DNA of 64,000 bases from Triticum aestivum (taxonomy: Eukaryota; Streptophyta; Magnoliopsida; Poales; Poaceae). Below the pieces are notes generated by a model. That model did not search any database and was not told the origin of the DNA. It worked only from the letters and a program-made list of their open reading frames with translations. A program made the position numbers and the translations under genes. Positions 23,217 through 34,674 of the stretch are shown piece after piece (within the stretch, counting starts at the first letter, position 1; the number at the start of each line of letters is the position of its first letter). Where the stretch lies: positions 169,627,703 to 169,691,702 of the forward strand of contig NC_057800.1 of NCBI RefSeq assembly GCF_018294505.1, in the 5' to 3' direction.

Positions 23217-25745
23217 TTAAGCCTTCTTAACCACCCACATCTTCAAGGGTGGCTTAGAAGCAATAAGTCTAAGTGCAGCATCTGAGAATTTTGGCTTTGA
23301 AGCCTTATCAAACAGTCTTGCAGGTGGACAATAGTACTCATAAGAATAAGCAGAATAATTTTTGGTCATATGAACATGACGGTTTGATGAACCACTCTCA
23401 TATTCATATGCCTGAGTATGGTTCCCCTGCAAAACATTTGCGTTAGTGCGACTCAGGTGAGTCCTTTGTCTGTATGAAGCCTTTGGGCCGTATGATGCCT
23501 TTGGTCTGTGGTTTGTCTTCTTCATGTGAGGTGTCATGAAGACATTCACAGGAAGAATTTCCAGACACATTTTCGGAACCCAGATCTTCTTCATAGGCGG
23601 TCCATTCCTGCAGTTAGTACCAATGTACCTGGCAAACACTTCACCATTCTGATTCTTAAATAGTTTATAGTTTGCATCAAAGGATTCATCAATAATAATG
23701 GGGTTAGCACAAGTGAAGCCAGATAAATTGGATGGATCTGCTGAAGGTTCCTTTGCGGCAACCCATGTGGTTTTGGGGTACTGCTCAGGTTTCCAGTAAG
23801 AGCCATCTGCATTTATTTTCCTTACGAACCCAACACCCTCTTTCCTAGGGTTTTGGTTCAGAATCTGCTTCTTGAGGACATCACATAATGTCTGATGTCC
23901 TTTAAGACTTTTGTACATCCCTGTTTCAAGCAATGTCTTCAACCTAGCATTCTCATCAGCAATAGCAGTGGTATCCTCAGCAGAGGGGTTAGTTACCACA
24001 TCAACAGTTGAAGATATTGCGACAGCAGTAGTAGTGGAACATTCAGCAACAGAAGTAGCATTATCACGCTCAATGCATTTAAGACATGGTGGTTCAAATC
24101 CTTCCTGAGTGGAACTGATCTGTTCGGCGCAAAGTGACTCGTTTTCCTTTTGAAGATCTTCATGAGCCGCTCTCAATTTCTCAAGTTCTTGCTTCCTTTG
24201 AAGATAATCATAGGAAAGCTTTTCATGAGTTATTGAGAGAGTATCAAGACGATCTTCAAGTTCCTGATACTTAACGTGAAGATTTTTTATGTCTTCAATT
24301 AAGGATTCAGATCGAGTCATTTCAGCACCCAACAGATCATCGCTTCTGTCTAACAGTTTTTGAATATGTTCCATAGCTTTCTGTTGTTCAATTGCAATTT
24401 TAGCAAGTGTTTTGTAGCTGGGTTTTGAATCACAGTCAGAGTCATCGTCACTAGATGTTTGATAGCGAGTAGTGCGTGTGTTTACGTTGGCACCGCGTGC
24501 CATGAAGCAGTAGGTAGGAGTGGAGTCGTTCTTGTCATTTGCATCGGTGTCGGTGATGAAGTCATTGTCTTCAGTGTTGAAGATGGACTTGGCGACGTAT
24601 GCTGTAGCCAAACTCGCAATGCCAGAATCAGACTCCTCCTCAGACTCCACCTCTGCCTCCTCAGAAGCGGACTCCTCCTCTGAATCCATTTCCTTGCCAA
24701 CAAACGCACGTGCCTTGCCAGATGAGCTCTTCTTGTGTGATGAAGACTTTGAGGAAGACTTGGAAGAAGACTTTGAGTATTTCTTCTTCTTTTTGTCGTC
24801 AGAATCATATTCCTTGCTCTTCTTCTTCCTTCTGTTCTCATTGTCCCACTGTGGACACTCAGAGATGAAGTGTCCAGTTTTCTTGCACTTGTGACATGTC
24901 TTCTTCTTGTAGTCATGAGCAGAAGCTTCATCATTCCTTGAGCTTGATCGTGAAGATTTTCTGAAGCCTTTCTTCTTGGTGAATTTTTGGAACTTCTTCA
25001 CTAGCATTGCAAGTTCCCTTCCAATGTCTTCAGGATCATCAGAACTGCTGTCAGATTCTTCTTCAGATGAGGAAACAGCTTTTGCCTTCAAGGCACGAGT
25101 TCGCCCATAGTTTGGACCGTAGATATCTCTTTTCTCAGAAAGCTGAAACTCATGTGTGTTGAGCCTCTCAAGTATGTCAGACGGATCGAGTGTCTTGAAA
25201 TCAGGACGTTCTTGAATCATCAGGGCTAGGATGTCAAACGAACTATCAAGTGATCTCAGCAGCGTCTTGACGATTTCATGTTTGGTGATCTCAGTGGCGC
25301 CGAGGGCTTGAAGCTCATTTGTGATGTCAGTGAGCCGGTCAAATGTGTGCTGGACATTCTCATTGTCATTTCGCTTGAAGCGGTTGAAGAGGTTGCGAAG
25401 AACACTGATTCTCTGATCTCTCTCGGTTGAGATGCCTTCATTGACTTTGGAGAGCCAGTCCTAGACCAGCTTGGATATCTTCAAGGCACTCATACGGCCA
25501 TACTGTCCTTTTGTCAGATGACCACAGATGATATTTTTGGCAGTAGAGTCCAGTTGAGTGAACTTCTTGACATCAGCAGCAGTGACACCGTCTCCAGCCT
25601 TGGGAACGCCGTTCTCGACGACATACCATAGGTCGACGTCAATGGCTTCAAGATGCATGCGCATCTTATTCTTCCAGTAGGGATATTCAGTTCCATCGAA
25701 GACGGGGCACACAGCGGAGACTTTGATTATCCCTGCAGTCGACAT
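23217..25745 (-). pseudogene. gag: Copia gag of element C
   Basis: A frame of 843 codons from 25745 to 23217 with one internal stop, TAG at 25461-25463 (codon 95), followed directly by DWLSKVNEGIS. The N-terminal part (FDGTEYPYWKNKM) is the usual start of SIRE/Copia capsid proteins. A CCHC zinc knuckle, CHKCKKTGHFISEC, lies near residues 284-297, followed by Lys/Ser-rich sequence, an acidic region and a long coiled coil around residues 465-540 (KLLDRSDDLL, YQELEDRLD, YDYLQRKQELEKL). Gag forms the virus-like particle and binds RNA through the knuckle. The single nonsense codon probably inactivates it. Confidence 0.92.
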
Positions 25746-25797
25746 AGCTAAAACTCCAGGTGGTTAAACCGAATCACACAGAACAAGGGAGCACCTT

Positions 25798-25810
25798 GCT
25801 CTGATACCAA
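25798..25810 (-). promoter_or_regulatory. Primer-binding site of element C (initiator Met tRNA)
   Basis: Minus-strand TTGGTATCAGAGC lies one base from the end of the 5' LTR. TGGTATCAGAGC matches the complement of the 3' end of plant initiator tRNA-Met, the usual Copia primer. Confidence 0.92.
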
Positions 25811-25811
25811 T

Positions 25812-27194
25812 TGAAAGTGCGTTATATCGACTAGAGGGGGGGTGAATAGGCGATTTTTATGAAAGTCTTCAACACGTGGGAGTTATGAAGACAAACAGTG
25901 AAGATTTTGCCTATTACTATGCAGCGGAAGTTAGATTACACTAGGCAAGCCATGGTCAAGTATTCAATAGAGTGAAAGCACAAAGACAAACAGCTGCAGT
26001 GTAATAAGGATCAGGTAGGAAGAAGTTATGAAGCCAAACAGATCATACATTCATGTTGTGAAGACAAAAGATAGAGCAAGCATGCAATGGCTTCACAATG
26101 AGTAACAATAAGAAAAAGGAAGTGAAGATGAAACCGGTGACTTGTTGAATACAATGATGTGTTGGACCAGTTCCAGTTGCTGTGACAACTATACGTCTGG
26201 TTGGAGCGGCTAGGTATTTAAACCTTAGGACACACAGTCCCGGACACACAGTCGTGAACACGCAGCTCAGGAGACCAAGTCCTCACCGTATTCTCCTTGA
26301 GCTAAGGTCACATAGTCCTCGCCCAATCACTCTAGTAAGTCTTCAAGGTAGACTCCCAAACCTTCACAGACTTCGTTCACTGGCAATCCACAATGTCTCT
26401 TGTATGCCCTGAACGCGACGCCTAACCGTCTGGAGGATTCACAGTCCTCAAGTGTAATAAGTTTTCAGATCACACAGACAAGAAGACTTAAGTGATGCCC
26501 AATGTTCTCTGGCTCTGGGTGGTTAGGGCTTTTCTCCTCGCTAGGAATTTTCTCTCAAAGGCTTCGAGGTGGGTTGCTCTCAAATGACAAAAGCCGTGCA
26601 CTGAAATCTGAGCAGCCAACCATTTATGGTTGTAGGGGGTGGGCTATTTATAGCCACTTGGCAACCCGACCTGATTTGTCCGAAATGACCCTGGGTCACT
26701 AAGGAACTGACACGTGTCTCAACGGTCAGATTTCAAACTCTCATGGCAACTTTACTTGGGCTACAAGCAAAGCTGACTTGTCCGGCTCTGGACAAGATTC
26801 GCTCTCATTGTCTTCACTCGAAGACATAGGTTTTTTTGGTTTAGGCATCACTTCAGTCATTCTGACTGGTTCTCCTGGACCCCACTTAACAGTACGGTGG
26901 TTCCTATGACTCAACACAAAAGAAAAAGAACTACGAAAGATCTAAGTCTTCGAGCTCCATAGGCTTCATAACGTGTCTTCTTTTGTCATAGTCTTCAATG
27001 TGAATATCTTCATATACCACCTTTGGCTTCAATGTCTTAATACATTTTTAGGGGTCATCTTTGGTAGTAAAACCGAATCAATGAGGGACTTCTACCTGTG
27101 TTATCCTGCAATTCTCACAAACACATTAGTCCCTCAACTAGGTTTGTCGTCAATACTCCAAAACCAACTAGGGGTGGCACTAGATGCACTTACA
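25812..27194 (-). repeat. 5' LTR of element C
   Basis: 1383 bp, collinear with 12668-14050 without length change. TATA-like box at 26644-26655. The outer flank is GGTAT. Confidence 0.95.
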
Positions 27195-27199
27195 GGTAT
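27195..27199. other. Target-site duplication of element C, right copy
   Basis: GGTAT, identical to 12663-12667. Confidence 0.9.
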
Positions 27200-27560
27200 A
27201 AAGTGATACACTGTTCATTACGGGCCAGTTTCACCATGGGCCGTTAATGGGTGTAAAGTGATACACTGTTCATTACGGGACAGTTTCACCACGGGCCGTT
27301 AATAGGCCAAGAGTTACATAGGGCCTCATATGGACCGAAAGATGTCATGGGCCATACATAGGCCAGAAGTGAAAACAGGCTAGAATCATATTGGGTGGCC
27401 CAGATGACGCTACTGGGCCTAATTCGGGTAGGGCATAACGGGCCTTGGGTTAGCGAGCTGTAAATGGGCTATATGCGAATAGGCCGTTAACAGGCTTTAC
27501 ATGGGCCGGCCCGCCACCTTTTGACCAAGTCAAACGGGCCGGCCTTTTCACAGGAATGGG
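27200..27560 (+). repeat. CACTA subterminal GGGCC-rich repeats (right of element C)
   Basis: Resumes the GGGCC/GGCCGTTA motif array of 12181-12662. It includes a tandem partial duplication of about 62 bp containing TAAAGTGATACACTGTTCATTA (shown here split: TAAAGTGATACAC, TGTTCATTA), at 27200 and about 27252. Confidence 0.65.
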
Positions 27561-27699
27561 CCTCTGTTGGGCCGTGCCACGTGTCGACGTATCATAGGCA
27601 CCTTCTGTCCAATGAGTGGATGACATTTGTCCCAACGATGAGCCGACACGTGTTTCCTCCAGCCAATGATGATTTTACACGTGGAACATCCCCATTGGT

Positions 27700-28003
27700 T
27701 GGGGCTGTTAACAGGTTATCGGATCCAAAACCCGACCCGATAGCTTAACGGCGTTCCGTTACGGTGGATGCCACGTGTCAGTCACCCTTGACGAAAGCAC
27801 TTGTGTGACGCGGGATTTATCGTCATGGAAGTGGACACTTCCGTGATGATAATTTTGGTAATGCCATGGAACACTTTTACGACAGCACATGTATGACTAT
27901 CTTGATTCTGTCATAAAATTGTCATGGATGTACATGCATGACAGAAAATGCGACCTACTGTGACAAACACGTATCATCACGGAAGTGTATTTTTTTTCTA
28001 GTG
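27700..28003 (+). repeat. CACTA 3' terminal region
   Basis: Terminal sequence of the CACTA element, rich in short inverted pairs around ATCACGGAAGTG and CATGGATGTACATGCATGACA, and finishing in CTAGTG. The reverse complement begins CACTAGAAA. Beyond 28003 the integrase reading of the Tat element starts at once, so this is the physical edge. The next bases, TGT, are the expected 3-bp duplication site; the other copy is not visible. Confidence 0.8.
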
Positions 28004-28004
28004 T

Positions 28005-28379
28005 GTGCTTCCGAGTGAATTGCCTCATAATGCCCCGCGAGTAGAACTCTTCTCAGAAGCCGAAGCAGAGCAAGCCCGTCAGGATGCTGTTGACCTTCTG
28101 GAAGAAGAAAGAGAGATGGCGCTGATCCGGTCGACCATCTATCAGCAAGACATGCGTCGATTCCATGCCAGAAATGTGAGAGGTCGAGCATTTCAAGAGG
28201 GAAACCTGTTTCTTTGAGTGGATCAGCAGAAACCACAGAAGCTCGCTCCTGCTTGGGAAGGCCCCTTCATCATCACCAAAGTGCTTCACAACGGGGCTTA
28301 TCGCCTCTACAATCTGGAGTACAATAAAGACGAGCCACGCGCTTGGAATGCGGAGCTGCTCCGCCCCTTTTATACTTAA
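28005..28379 (+). pseudogene. pol: Gypsy integrase C-terminal fragment
   Basis: One frame from the CACTA junction to a stop at 28377-28379, with an internal TGA at 28215-28217. It reads as the end of a Tat-type integrase: helical region with RRFHARNVRGRAF, then APAWEGPFIITKVLHNGAYRLYN and a terminal WNAELLRPFYT. There is no chromodomain. The upstream pol is lost to the left of the CACTA element. Confidence 0.85.
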
Positions 28380-28545
28380 GCATTTGGATTGTTGAGATGT
28401 AATAAGAAATACATTCTAGTTTGATTATCAAAGACACAGTTTCACAGTTTCCTAGACGATTGTTGTTCCTTTTTTAAGTGTTCTAAATCCCCCAGTGGGT
28501 GCCTTAGCTGCGAATCCGCTTCGCCTAAGTTATAAAAAAGAAAAA

Positions 28546-29460
28546 CCTACCGAGTGATGAGCAAGTCTCTCACTCAGGGGCTTAGCTACGAATCCGTTTC
28601 GCCTAAGTTTAAAAAATCCTACCGAGTGGTGAGCAAGCCTCTCACTCGGGGGCTTAGCTGCGAATCCGTTTTGCCTAAGTTCAAAAAATCCTACCGAGTG
28701 GTGAGCAAGTCTCTCACTCGGGGGCTTAGCTGCAGTCCAGTACTCGCCTAAGTTTAAAAAATCCTACCCAGTGGTGAGCAAGCCTCCCACTCGGGGGCTT
28801 AGCTGCAGTCCAGTACTCGCCTAAGTTTAAAAAATCCTACTGAGTGGTGAGCAAGTCTCTCACTCAGGGGCTTAGTTGTAGTCTAGTACTCGCCTAAGTT
28901 AAANNNNNNNNNNNNNNNNNNNNNNNNNNNNNNNNNNNNNNNNNNNNNNNNNNNNNNNNNNNNNNNNNNNNNNNNNNNNNNNNNNNNNNNNNNNNNNNNN
29001 NNNNNNNNNNNNNNNNNNNNNNNNNNNNNNNNNNNNNNNNNNNNNNNNNNNNNNNNNNNNNNNNNNNNNNNNNNNNNNNNNNNNNNNNNNNNNNNNNNNN
29101 NNNNNNNNNNNNNNNNNNNNNNNNNNNNNNNNNNNNNNNNNNNNNNNNNNNNNNNNNNNNNNNNNNNNNNNNNNNNNNNNNNNNNNNNNNNNNNNNNNNN
29201 NNNNNNNNNNNNNNNNNNNNNNNNNNNNNNNNNNNNNNNNNNNCCTACCAAGTGGTGAGCAACCCTCCCACTCGGAGGCTTAGCTGCAGTCCAGTACTCG
29301 CCTAAGTATGGAAAATCCTACGGAGTGGTGATCAACCCTCCCACTCGGAGGCTTAGCTGCAGTCCAGTACTCGCCTAAGTATAAAAAATCCTACCGAGTG
29401 GTGAGCAACCCTCCCGCTCGGAGGCTTAGCTGCAGCCCAGTACTCGCCTATGTTTTATAA
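28546..29460. repeat. 72-73 bp minisatellite in the Tat element
   Basis: Units beginning CCTACCGAGTGGTGAGCAA start at 28546, 28618, 28690, 28763 and 28836, and after the gap at 29244, 29317 and 29390. The units differ in whether they carry a GCGAATCCG or a GCAGTCCAG variant. A run of N interrupts the array. Confidence 0.9.
28904..29243. other. Assembly gap
   Basis: 340 N characters inside the 72-73 bp minisatellite, an expected place for assembly failure. Confidence 0.99.
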
Positions 29461-29462
29461 CT

Positions 29463-29786
29463 CGCTCCATCCTTATCCGCAAGGACGGTGAGGTTCAGGT
29501 CGACCACGATCTGTCCTCGAAGCTTCGACACAAATACAACATCCGCTCCATCCTTATCCGTAAGGGCGGCGAGGTTCAGGTCGACCATGATCTGTCCTCG
29601 GAGCTTCGACATAAATACAACGTCCACTCCATCCTTATCCGTAAGGGCGGCGAGGTTTAGGTCGACCATGATCTGTCCTCGGAGCTTCGACACAAATACA
29701 ACATCCGCTCCAACCCGATCCACAAGGACGACAAGGTGCAGGCCATGGGCAACACCAAATATCTTTGCCCATGATTCACTCGACTG
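29463..29786. repeat. 81-bp minisatellite in the Tat element
   Basis: Units starting at 29463, 29544, 29625 and 29706 (81 bp each, the last one degenerate). Because 81 is 27 codons, long frames stay open on both strands. The minus frame repeats KLRGQIMVDLNLAAL and the plus frame repeats RFRSTMICPRSFD. It lies beyond the 3' end of the antisense gene, so translation is not assumed. Confidence 0.85.
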
Positions 29787-29998
29787 AATTGCATCACAAA
29801 CTCAGTAGCAACTCAAACTGAAGAAACAAGTTCTACATAAAGAGTCAAAAGATCCAAAGGCAGCCAAGTTCAGATAAATCCTACAAGGTTCCAAATCGCA
29901 GTTCAAGGTACTTGAGCATCAGGCCCAAAGAAGTTTAAACGATTACAAAAACCACTCGGCATACCGAGGCAAATTTAATCGGATCATAAAAAGTTTGT

Positions 29999-32900
29999 TC
30001 ACTCCGCGGGAGGACTGGCAGGCTCGACGAATTCTTCCAAGTCGATTCCATCTGCAATCCGAGTGGAGGCAGCAATAAAAGTTTCCATGAAGGACCAGAA
30101 GTCGTGTTTCCTGGTATTGGCAACCTTGATCGCTGCTAGCTTCTCCTCCTTGGCTTCCTTGCAGTGGACTCGGACTAGCGATAGAGCTACATCAGCACCG
30201 CAGCGAGCAGATGACTTCTTCCACTCTTGCACTCGGCCAGGGATCGCGTTGAGTCGAGTCATCAAAGACTCGAGGTCCTTCTGGGGGCGTCTCCCATGGC
30301 CAAAGCGTTGAGTCAATCCGCAACACCGCAACCTTAAGGCGAGCAAGGTAGGCAGTAACACTGGCAACATGGGATTCCAGTTAGAGCATGTTCATGGCAG
30401 CTTCATCACCAACAGGGGAAAGGACGGGGTATAGGCCTGTCTCGATCCGTCCGGCTTCCTCTCAAAGTTTTGGCAGAATTCTACAAATGCATAGAAATAA
30501 TGAGTCGACGGTTGCATAGTGAGTCGATGATGACTAAACAGTCGGATAAGAAAGAATACCTTCGAGCACGAGGAATAACTTCTTGGCGAGTGCCCCCAGA
30601 TAATCTTCCAGATCATTTCTCTTGCGAGAAATGCCTTCAATCTTCTCGTGCAAAGCCACTTTGTCTTTTTTTAGACAAGTGACTTCTTGGTTGGACTCGT
30701 TAAGGGATGTCTTCAATTTGGTGTTTTCTTCTTCCAGCGCGCCCACTGAGGCCAGTTTCTTGTCAGCAAGTGCAGTCTTCTCTTGAGCCTCCTTTTGTGC
30801 AGCGGAAAGATCGAGGTCCTTTTTCACCAGAGCCTGCTTCATTTTCTCTGAAAGATATGCACTCGGGTTAGATAGAAGAACGAGCAGATGACTTGTGAGT
30901 CGGCCAAGATAAACAATCGACCAGTTTTTACCTTCCATACCGGTTGTCTCATCTTTGCCCTTCTGCAAGTTCTGCTTAGCCAGGTCCAAGTCAATATTGA
31001 GTTGTCTCTGCTTCTCCTCGAATTCGAAAAATTTGGAGATGAGCTCACAAGATTTCTGAAGTCAATGAACAAAAAAAACATAATTAAAGGTTATTCACTC
31101 CCAAGTGAAAAGAATTCTCAGACTACTGCCGAATCAAACATTCGGCAGTAGTCTCGGGGACTACACCAGTGGGTGCACTTAGCGTGCCCCCACTAGTTCA
31201 AGTTACACTCGACATGATCCGTTCAGACCAAATGAGAAAGTTATGATTCTCAGACCATAGTCGACTGCCCGCAGTCAACTACGGTCTCGGGGACTACACC
31301 CAGTGGGTGCACTCAGCGTGCCCCCACTGGTTCAAAGACTGAATCGACACAATCTAGTCGACTCAAGAAGTAAAACCTATTCAACAGTACTATTCAGCAA
31401 TAAATTACACACCCATTGGGTGTACAAATGCAAAAGGCAGACTGACGAAGAGAGGCACAAGGAGAATTTCCGGGTAGCATATCCTAACAGAACAAGCGAC
31501 AAAATAAGAGTTCAGTCGGAAGTCAACCAACCTGGACGTTGCTCTGGACAGCTGAGCAGGCGTCATAAGCAGCTTGACTGGCCCCTCGAACCACCTTCAT
31601 CTGCTCCATCATGATGCCTGACTGGCATATGGCCTCCTTGGCAGCACCCGCTTGGTCCTCCGGGATGCGATACATAGTGAAGATTGGAGACGGTGTATCG
31701 ACTGGGATCTGATCAGTTGAGCACTCGACAATGGTACGGCAAAAGTCACAGAAGCTCGGTTGGCATCGCTGGTCTCCTGGATCACCGGCTCCGTCACTAG
31801 CATCGACTGGAGCACCTTGCCAGTTGATGCCTTCTTACTCCTCCTGGGCCTCAGCGGCACATCCTCGTCGTCATCTAGAAGATAAATGACATGGGGACGA
31901 GCTGCAAAAAGAATTAATTGTTAGAATTCATTAAACCAACAAAATGACTGAGAAAGCAAAGACAAGTTTGCAAAAGTCATACCCGGGTTAGAAGTGACCG
32001 TGTCTTCCACATCCTCATCACCATCCCTGTAAGCAGAAGTCCCAGAAGTAGCAGTTCTGCAAGTTTCAAGATTCACTCGGACAAATGAGAAAGAGAGTCG
32101 ACAGCACAAGTCCTCGATTGAAAAGTGGGGGCAAGACACTTACGCAAAAGCGACGGGGACGTCGATCTTGATCTTGGGCAGGGTCTTCCGAGGCTTTGGT
32201 TCTGCAACTTTTGGCTGCTTTGGAGCCTTCTCAGTCAGCACATGGGAAGAGGTCCGAGTGCGCTTGGAAGTTTGTCCGGTCGGCCTAGCTTCTTCGCCAC
32301 AGACACTCACTGGGTTGTGCTTATGTTTGGAACGCTTTTCATTGCGAGGCGGTGACTCAACTTCTTCACCACTGCTCGAGTATTCGCTTTCCTCCTCCTA
32401 TCCTCCTCCATCAGATTGCCAATCCATGCTTTTGCCTCCGCTTTCTTGTCCTTCCTGGTACTGCTCTTGCTCCCCGTTCGGCATTGAGTACGTCTCCGTA
32501 TAAACCTGCAAAGCAGAAGAAGTGACCAAAGGATGGTCGACTCAGTAAGCAACTGCAAGTCAGAATGAAAAGCACTCGGAGATAAGAGATAGGCCTTGTC
32601 TGGTTGGTTGTTGGTGTCGAATGGTAAAACTCTTCGGGACCCCCTGGGAATATCCTTGTTCCCTATCATGCTTTGCACCCACTGTGCCACTGTCTTCTCA
32701 TCAACGTCCTCCGGATGGATCCAAGTGGAATCTTCAATCCCCGAGTACATCCACATGGAGTGATCGTGAGCCTGGAGGGGTTGAATACGTCGACTGAGGA
32801 ATACCTCGAGCAGATCCATGCCAGTCACTCCCTCATGGATCAGCTAACTACTCGCTCCATCAACATGGACACCTCCACCTTCTCTGCTGGAGTCACTCTC

Positions 32901-33589
32901 AAGGAAGTGGGTTTCTGGACTCGCGCCAAGGAAAAGGGGGGAGACCTGTCGAATGACCAGGGGTCGGCTTGTCTTTGCAATAAAACAAAGTCGACTGCCA
33001 CCCTCTAACTGAGTCGGGAAGATTCTTTGCAGGAAAAGCACTCTTCCCCTCATCTGGTACCTAAGCCCCCACACATCTGGATCACCTAGGTTTTCTCGTT
33101 ACTCGGATTGGCCTTTTTCACATTCTGCGAGCGGCATATGAAGATGCGCTTAAACAGGCCCCAGTGCAGTCGACAGCCTAGGAAATTCTCACACAAGGAG
33201 ACATAAGCCGCAAGGTACGTGATTGTGTTGGGAGAGAAATGGTGGAGTTGAGCTCCGAAGAAGTTCAGGAATGCACGGAAAAACGGATGTGGATGCAAAG
33301 AAAAACCGCGGTCGACGTGACTGGCGAGCAAGACACACTCACCCTCCTGAGGCTGTGGCTCAGTTTCATCCACCGGAAGCCTCCAGGAATCATGCTCGAT
33401 CAGCCCACTCTCGGCCAGGTCTTGCAAATCATCCGGCACGAGCGTGGATCGGATCCAGTCGCTCTGGACCCAGCCGCGCGGCAGAGCAGATCTTGACGAC
33501 GACCCGCCCCGACTCGTCTTCTTCCCCTTCGCCTTCACCGTCGCTTTCTTCGCACGCTCTAGGGCGGCGTTCTTGTCCTTCCCCATCAT
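29999..33589 (-). pseudogene. Tat-lineage antisense gene (putative gypsy-type transposon protein), multi-exon
   Basis: Exon-like blocks on the minus strand: about 33589-33086 (start MMGKDKNAALERAKK; core RGFSLHPHPFFRAFLNFFG and AAYVSLCENFLGCRLHWG, which I recognise as the Pfam 'putative gypsy type transposon' domain); about 33074-32580 with frameshifts (GVTGMDLLEVFL, WVQSMIGNKD); about 32505-32140 after a TTTGCAG acceptor; small exons near 32055 and 31900-31540; a coiled-coil exon pair near 31060-30930 and 30840-30555 (LEEENTKLKTSLNE); and a last exon about 30487-29999 (ALSLVRVHCKEAKEEK, stop at 29999). Introns show GT/AG borders. Frameshifts and stops, for example at 33086-33088, make it a pseudogene here. 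Its function is not established. Confidence 0.7.
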
Positions 33590-33706
33590 GGCAGAATGGG
33601 TTCGAGGTGGGCGATGGCACCGAAAGTGGAGACGGGAGCAGTGGACAAACAGAGGAGGAAGAAGGAGAAATTGAGGTGCACTATGCAAAATACCCCAGCC
33701 CGACGT

Positions 33707-33715
33707 CTTATATGG
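33707..33715 (-). promoter_or_regulatory. Possible TATA box of the Tat antisense gene
   Basis: Minus-strand CATATAAGA lies about 120 bp upstream of the antisense ATG at 33589, a reasonable core-promoter distance. No other promoter evidence. Confidence 0.4.
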
Positions 33716-34128
33716 AGTCATTTCCGAGTGACTGACAACTGGGCCCGGTCAATCGTGTCAAATCCCACAACTGTCGCTCGCTCGGTACATGGTGAAAAGG
33801 GCGGCAGGGTGATCGAGGCGCCCCTGCCTAATCCATCCCGGTTACTGCAGCCTCCTCCATCCCGCGCACTTCCCAAAATTTCGAATCCCGCAAGATCCGG
33901 GAACTGCAGAGCAACCTGTCAGACTAAATATTTCTTTCATATCAACACTCAAGGCTTATTAGCAAAAGTTCATTCGACAAACTAAGAATGGATCAAGGCG
34001 ACTAAAAAAGAAGTTGAAGCCATCAAGTTGTTCATTGATCCTAACAAGACGCTTCCGAAGCACAAAAATTGAGTCGGAAGTATTTTCAACTCCTTCTCCA
34101 CTCAAACCCTGAACCATTCGGGGGCTAA
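33716..34128. other. Spacer between Tat antisense gene and 3' LTR
   Basis: No supported ORF. It ends in the purine tract TTCGGGGGCTAA directly before the LTR. It would also hold upstream promoter sequence of the antisense gene. Confidence 0.55.
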
Positions 34129-34669
34129 TGATGAGGCTATGTACCTAGGGTAGAGTCATAGGCCTGACCTAGACACCCTTCCCTAGGGTAGAGTCAGAAG
34201 CGTTCAAGAGATACCATCATCCACTCGATAGAAGCATTCCACTCGGAAGACTCAATGTCACTCAACCATAGCAATATTCACTCTACAGCAGAAGATCGAA
34301 AGCCACTCTGAATATCAACAGTCGGACGTTTACTCTATAGACTTAATGGTCATTTATGTCACTTTATAGCTAGTGTTACCAGAAACTCCCCATCTTTATG
34401 TACCTTAAAACCTTGTGTAACTGAGGGCGGGAGGGGCATGGCGAACTCTATATAAGCCACCCCCTCCTCAAGGACAAGGGTTCACACCCCCTGTAACACC
34501 ACACACATATAATCCAGTCGACCGCCTCCGGGCACCGAGACGTAGGGCTATTACTTCCACCGTGAAGGGCATGAACTCGTAAATCTTGTGTGTACAACTT
34601 CGCCATAGCTAGGATCTTGCCTCCTCATACATACCCCCCATTCTACCATCAGTCTTAGAACCACGACAG
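34129..34669 (+). repeat. 3' LTR of the Tat element
   Basis: A 541-bp LTR from TGATGAGG to CGACA. TATA box CTATATAAG at 34448-34456. The downstream part (CGGGCACCGAGACG and CTTGTGTG) resembles the R/U5 of many cereal Gypsy LTRs. Confidence 0.75.
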
Positions 34670-34674
34670 GTACC

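Larger units (their letters stand above)
12668..27194 (-). mobile_element. Element C: complete SIRE-lineage Copia retrotransposon
   Basis: A full-length 14,527-bp element on the minus strand. The order is 5' LTR (25812-27194), initiator-Met primer-binding site, gag, protease-integrase-RT-RNase H, post-pol gene, polypurine tract and 3' LTR (12668-14050). Perfect 5-bp GGTAT duplications flank it. The LTRs have equal length, and by hand I count about 23 substitutions (about 1.7%). With the commonly used grass rate of 1.3e-8 per site per year this suggests roughly 0.6 million years. All three genes contain stops, so the element is not autonomous now. Integrase-before-RT order marks it as Copia. 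Confidence 0.95.
9064..28003 (+). mobile_element. CACTA (En/Spm-type) DNA transposon, left-truncated, split by element C
   Basis: The right end finishes in CTAGTG at 28003, the inverse of a CACTA terminus, preceded by several hundred bases typical of wheat CACTA ends. GGGCC-rich subterminal sequence flanks element C on both sides (about 12200-12662 and 27200-27560). C is inserted between 12667 and 27195 with a GGTAT duplication. The left terminal repeat is missing and the sequence begins abruptly near 9064 beside element B. The visible coding parts are an accessory gene with duplicated exons and a coiled-coil-type protein. No transposase was seen. Confidence 0.75.
28004..34669 (+). mobile_element. 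Tat-lineage Gypsy element, 3' part
   Basis: The visible order is the integrase C-terminus ending in WNAELLRPFYT, minisatellites, a long antisense gene, a purine-rich tract and a 3' LTR (34129-34669). An extra gene in antisense between pol and the 3' LTR is a known trait of Tat-lineage elements (Grande, RIRE2 and Retand types). The 5' part is missing to the left of the CACTA insertion. At 34670 the sequence changes to Athila reverse transcriptase interrupted after CPFGT, so the Tat element inserted there; GGTAC at 34670-34674 is the likely target duplication. Confidence 0.8.

Noticed and set aside
28546..29460. CRISPR-like repeat array
   Set aside because: The units are contiguous 72-73 bp tandem repeats with no unique spacers, inside a plant retrotransposon.
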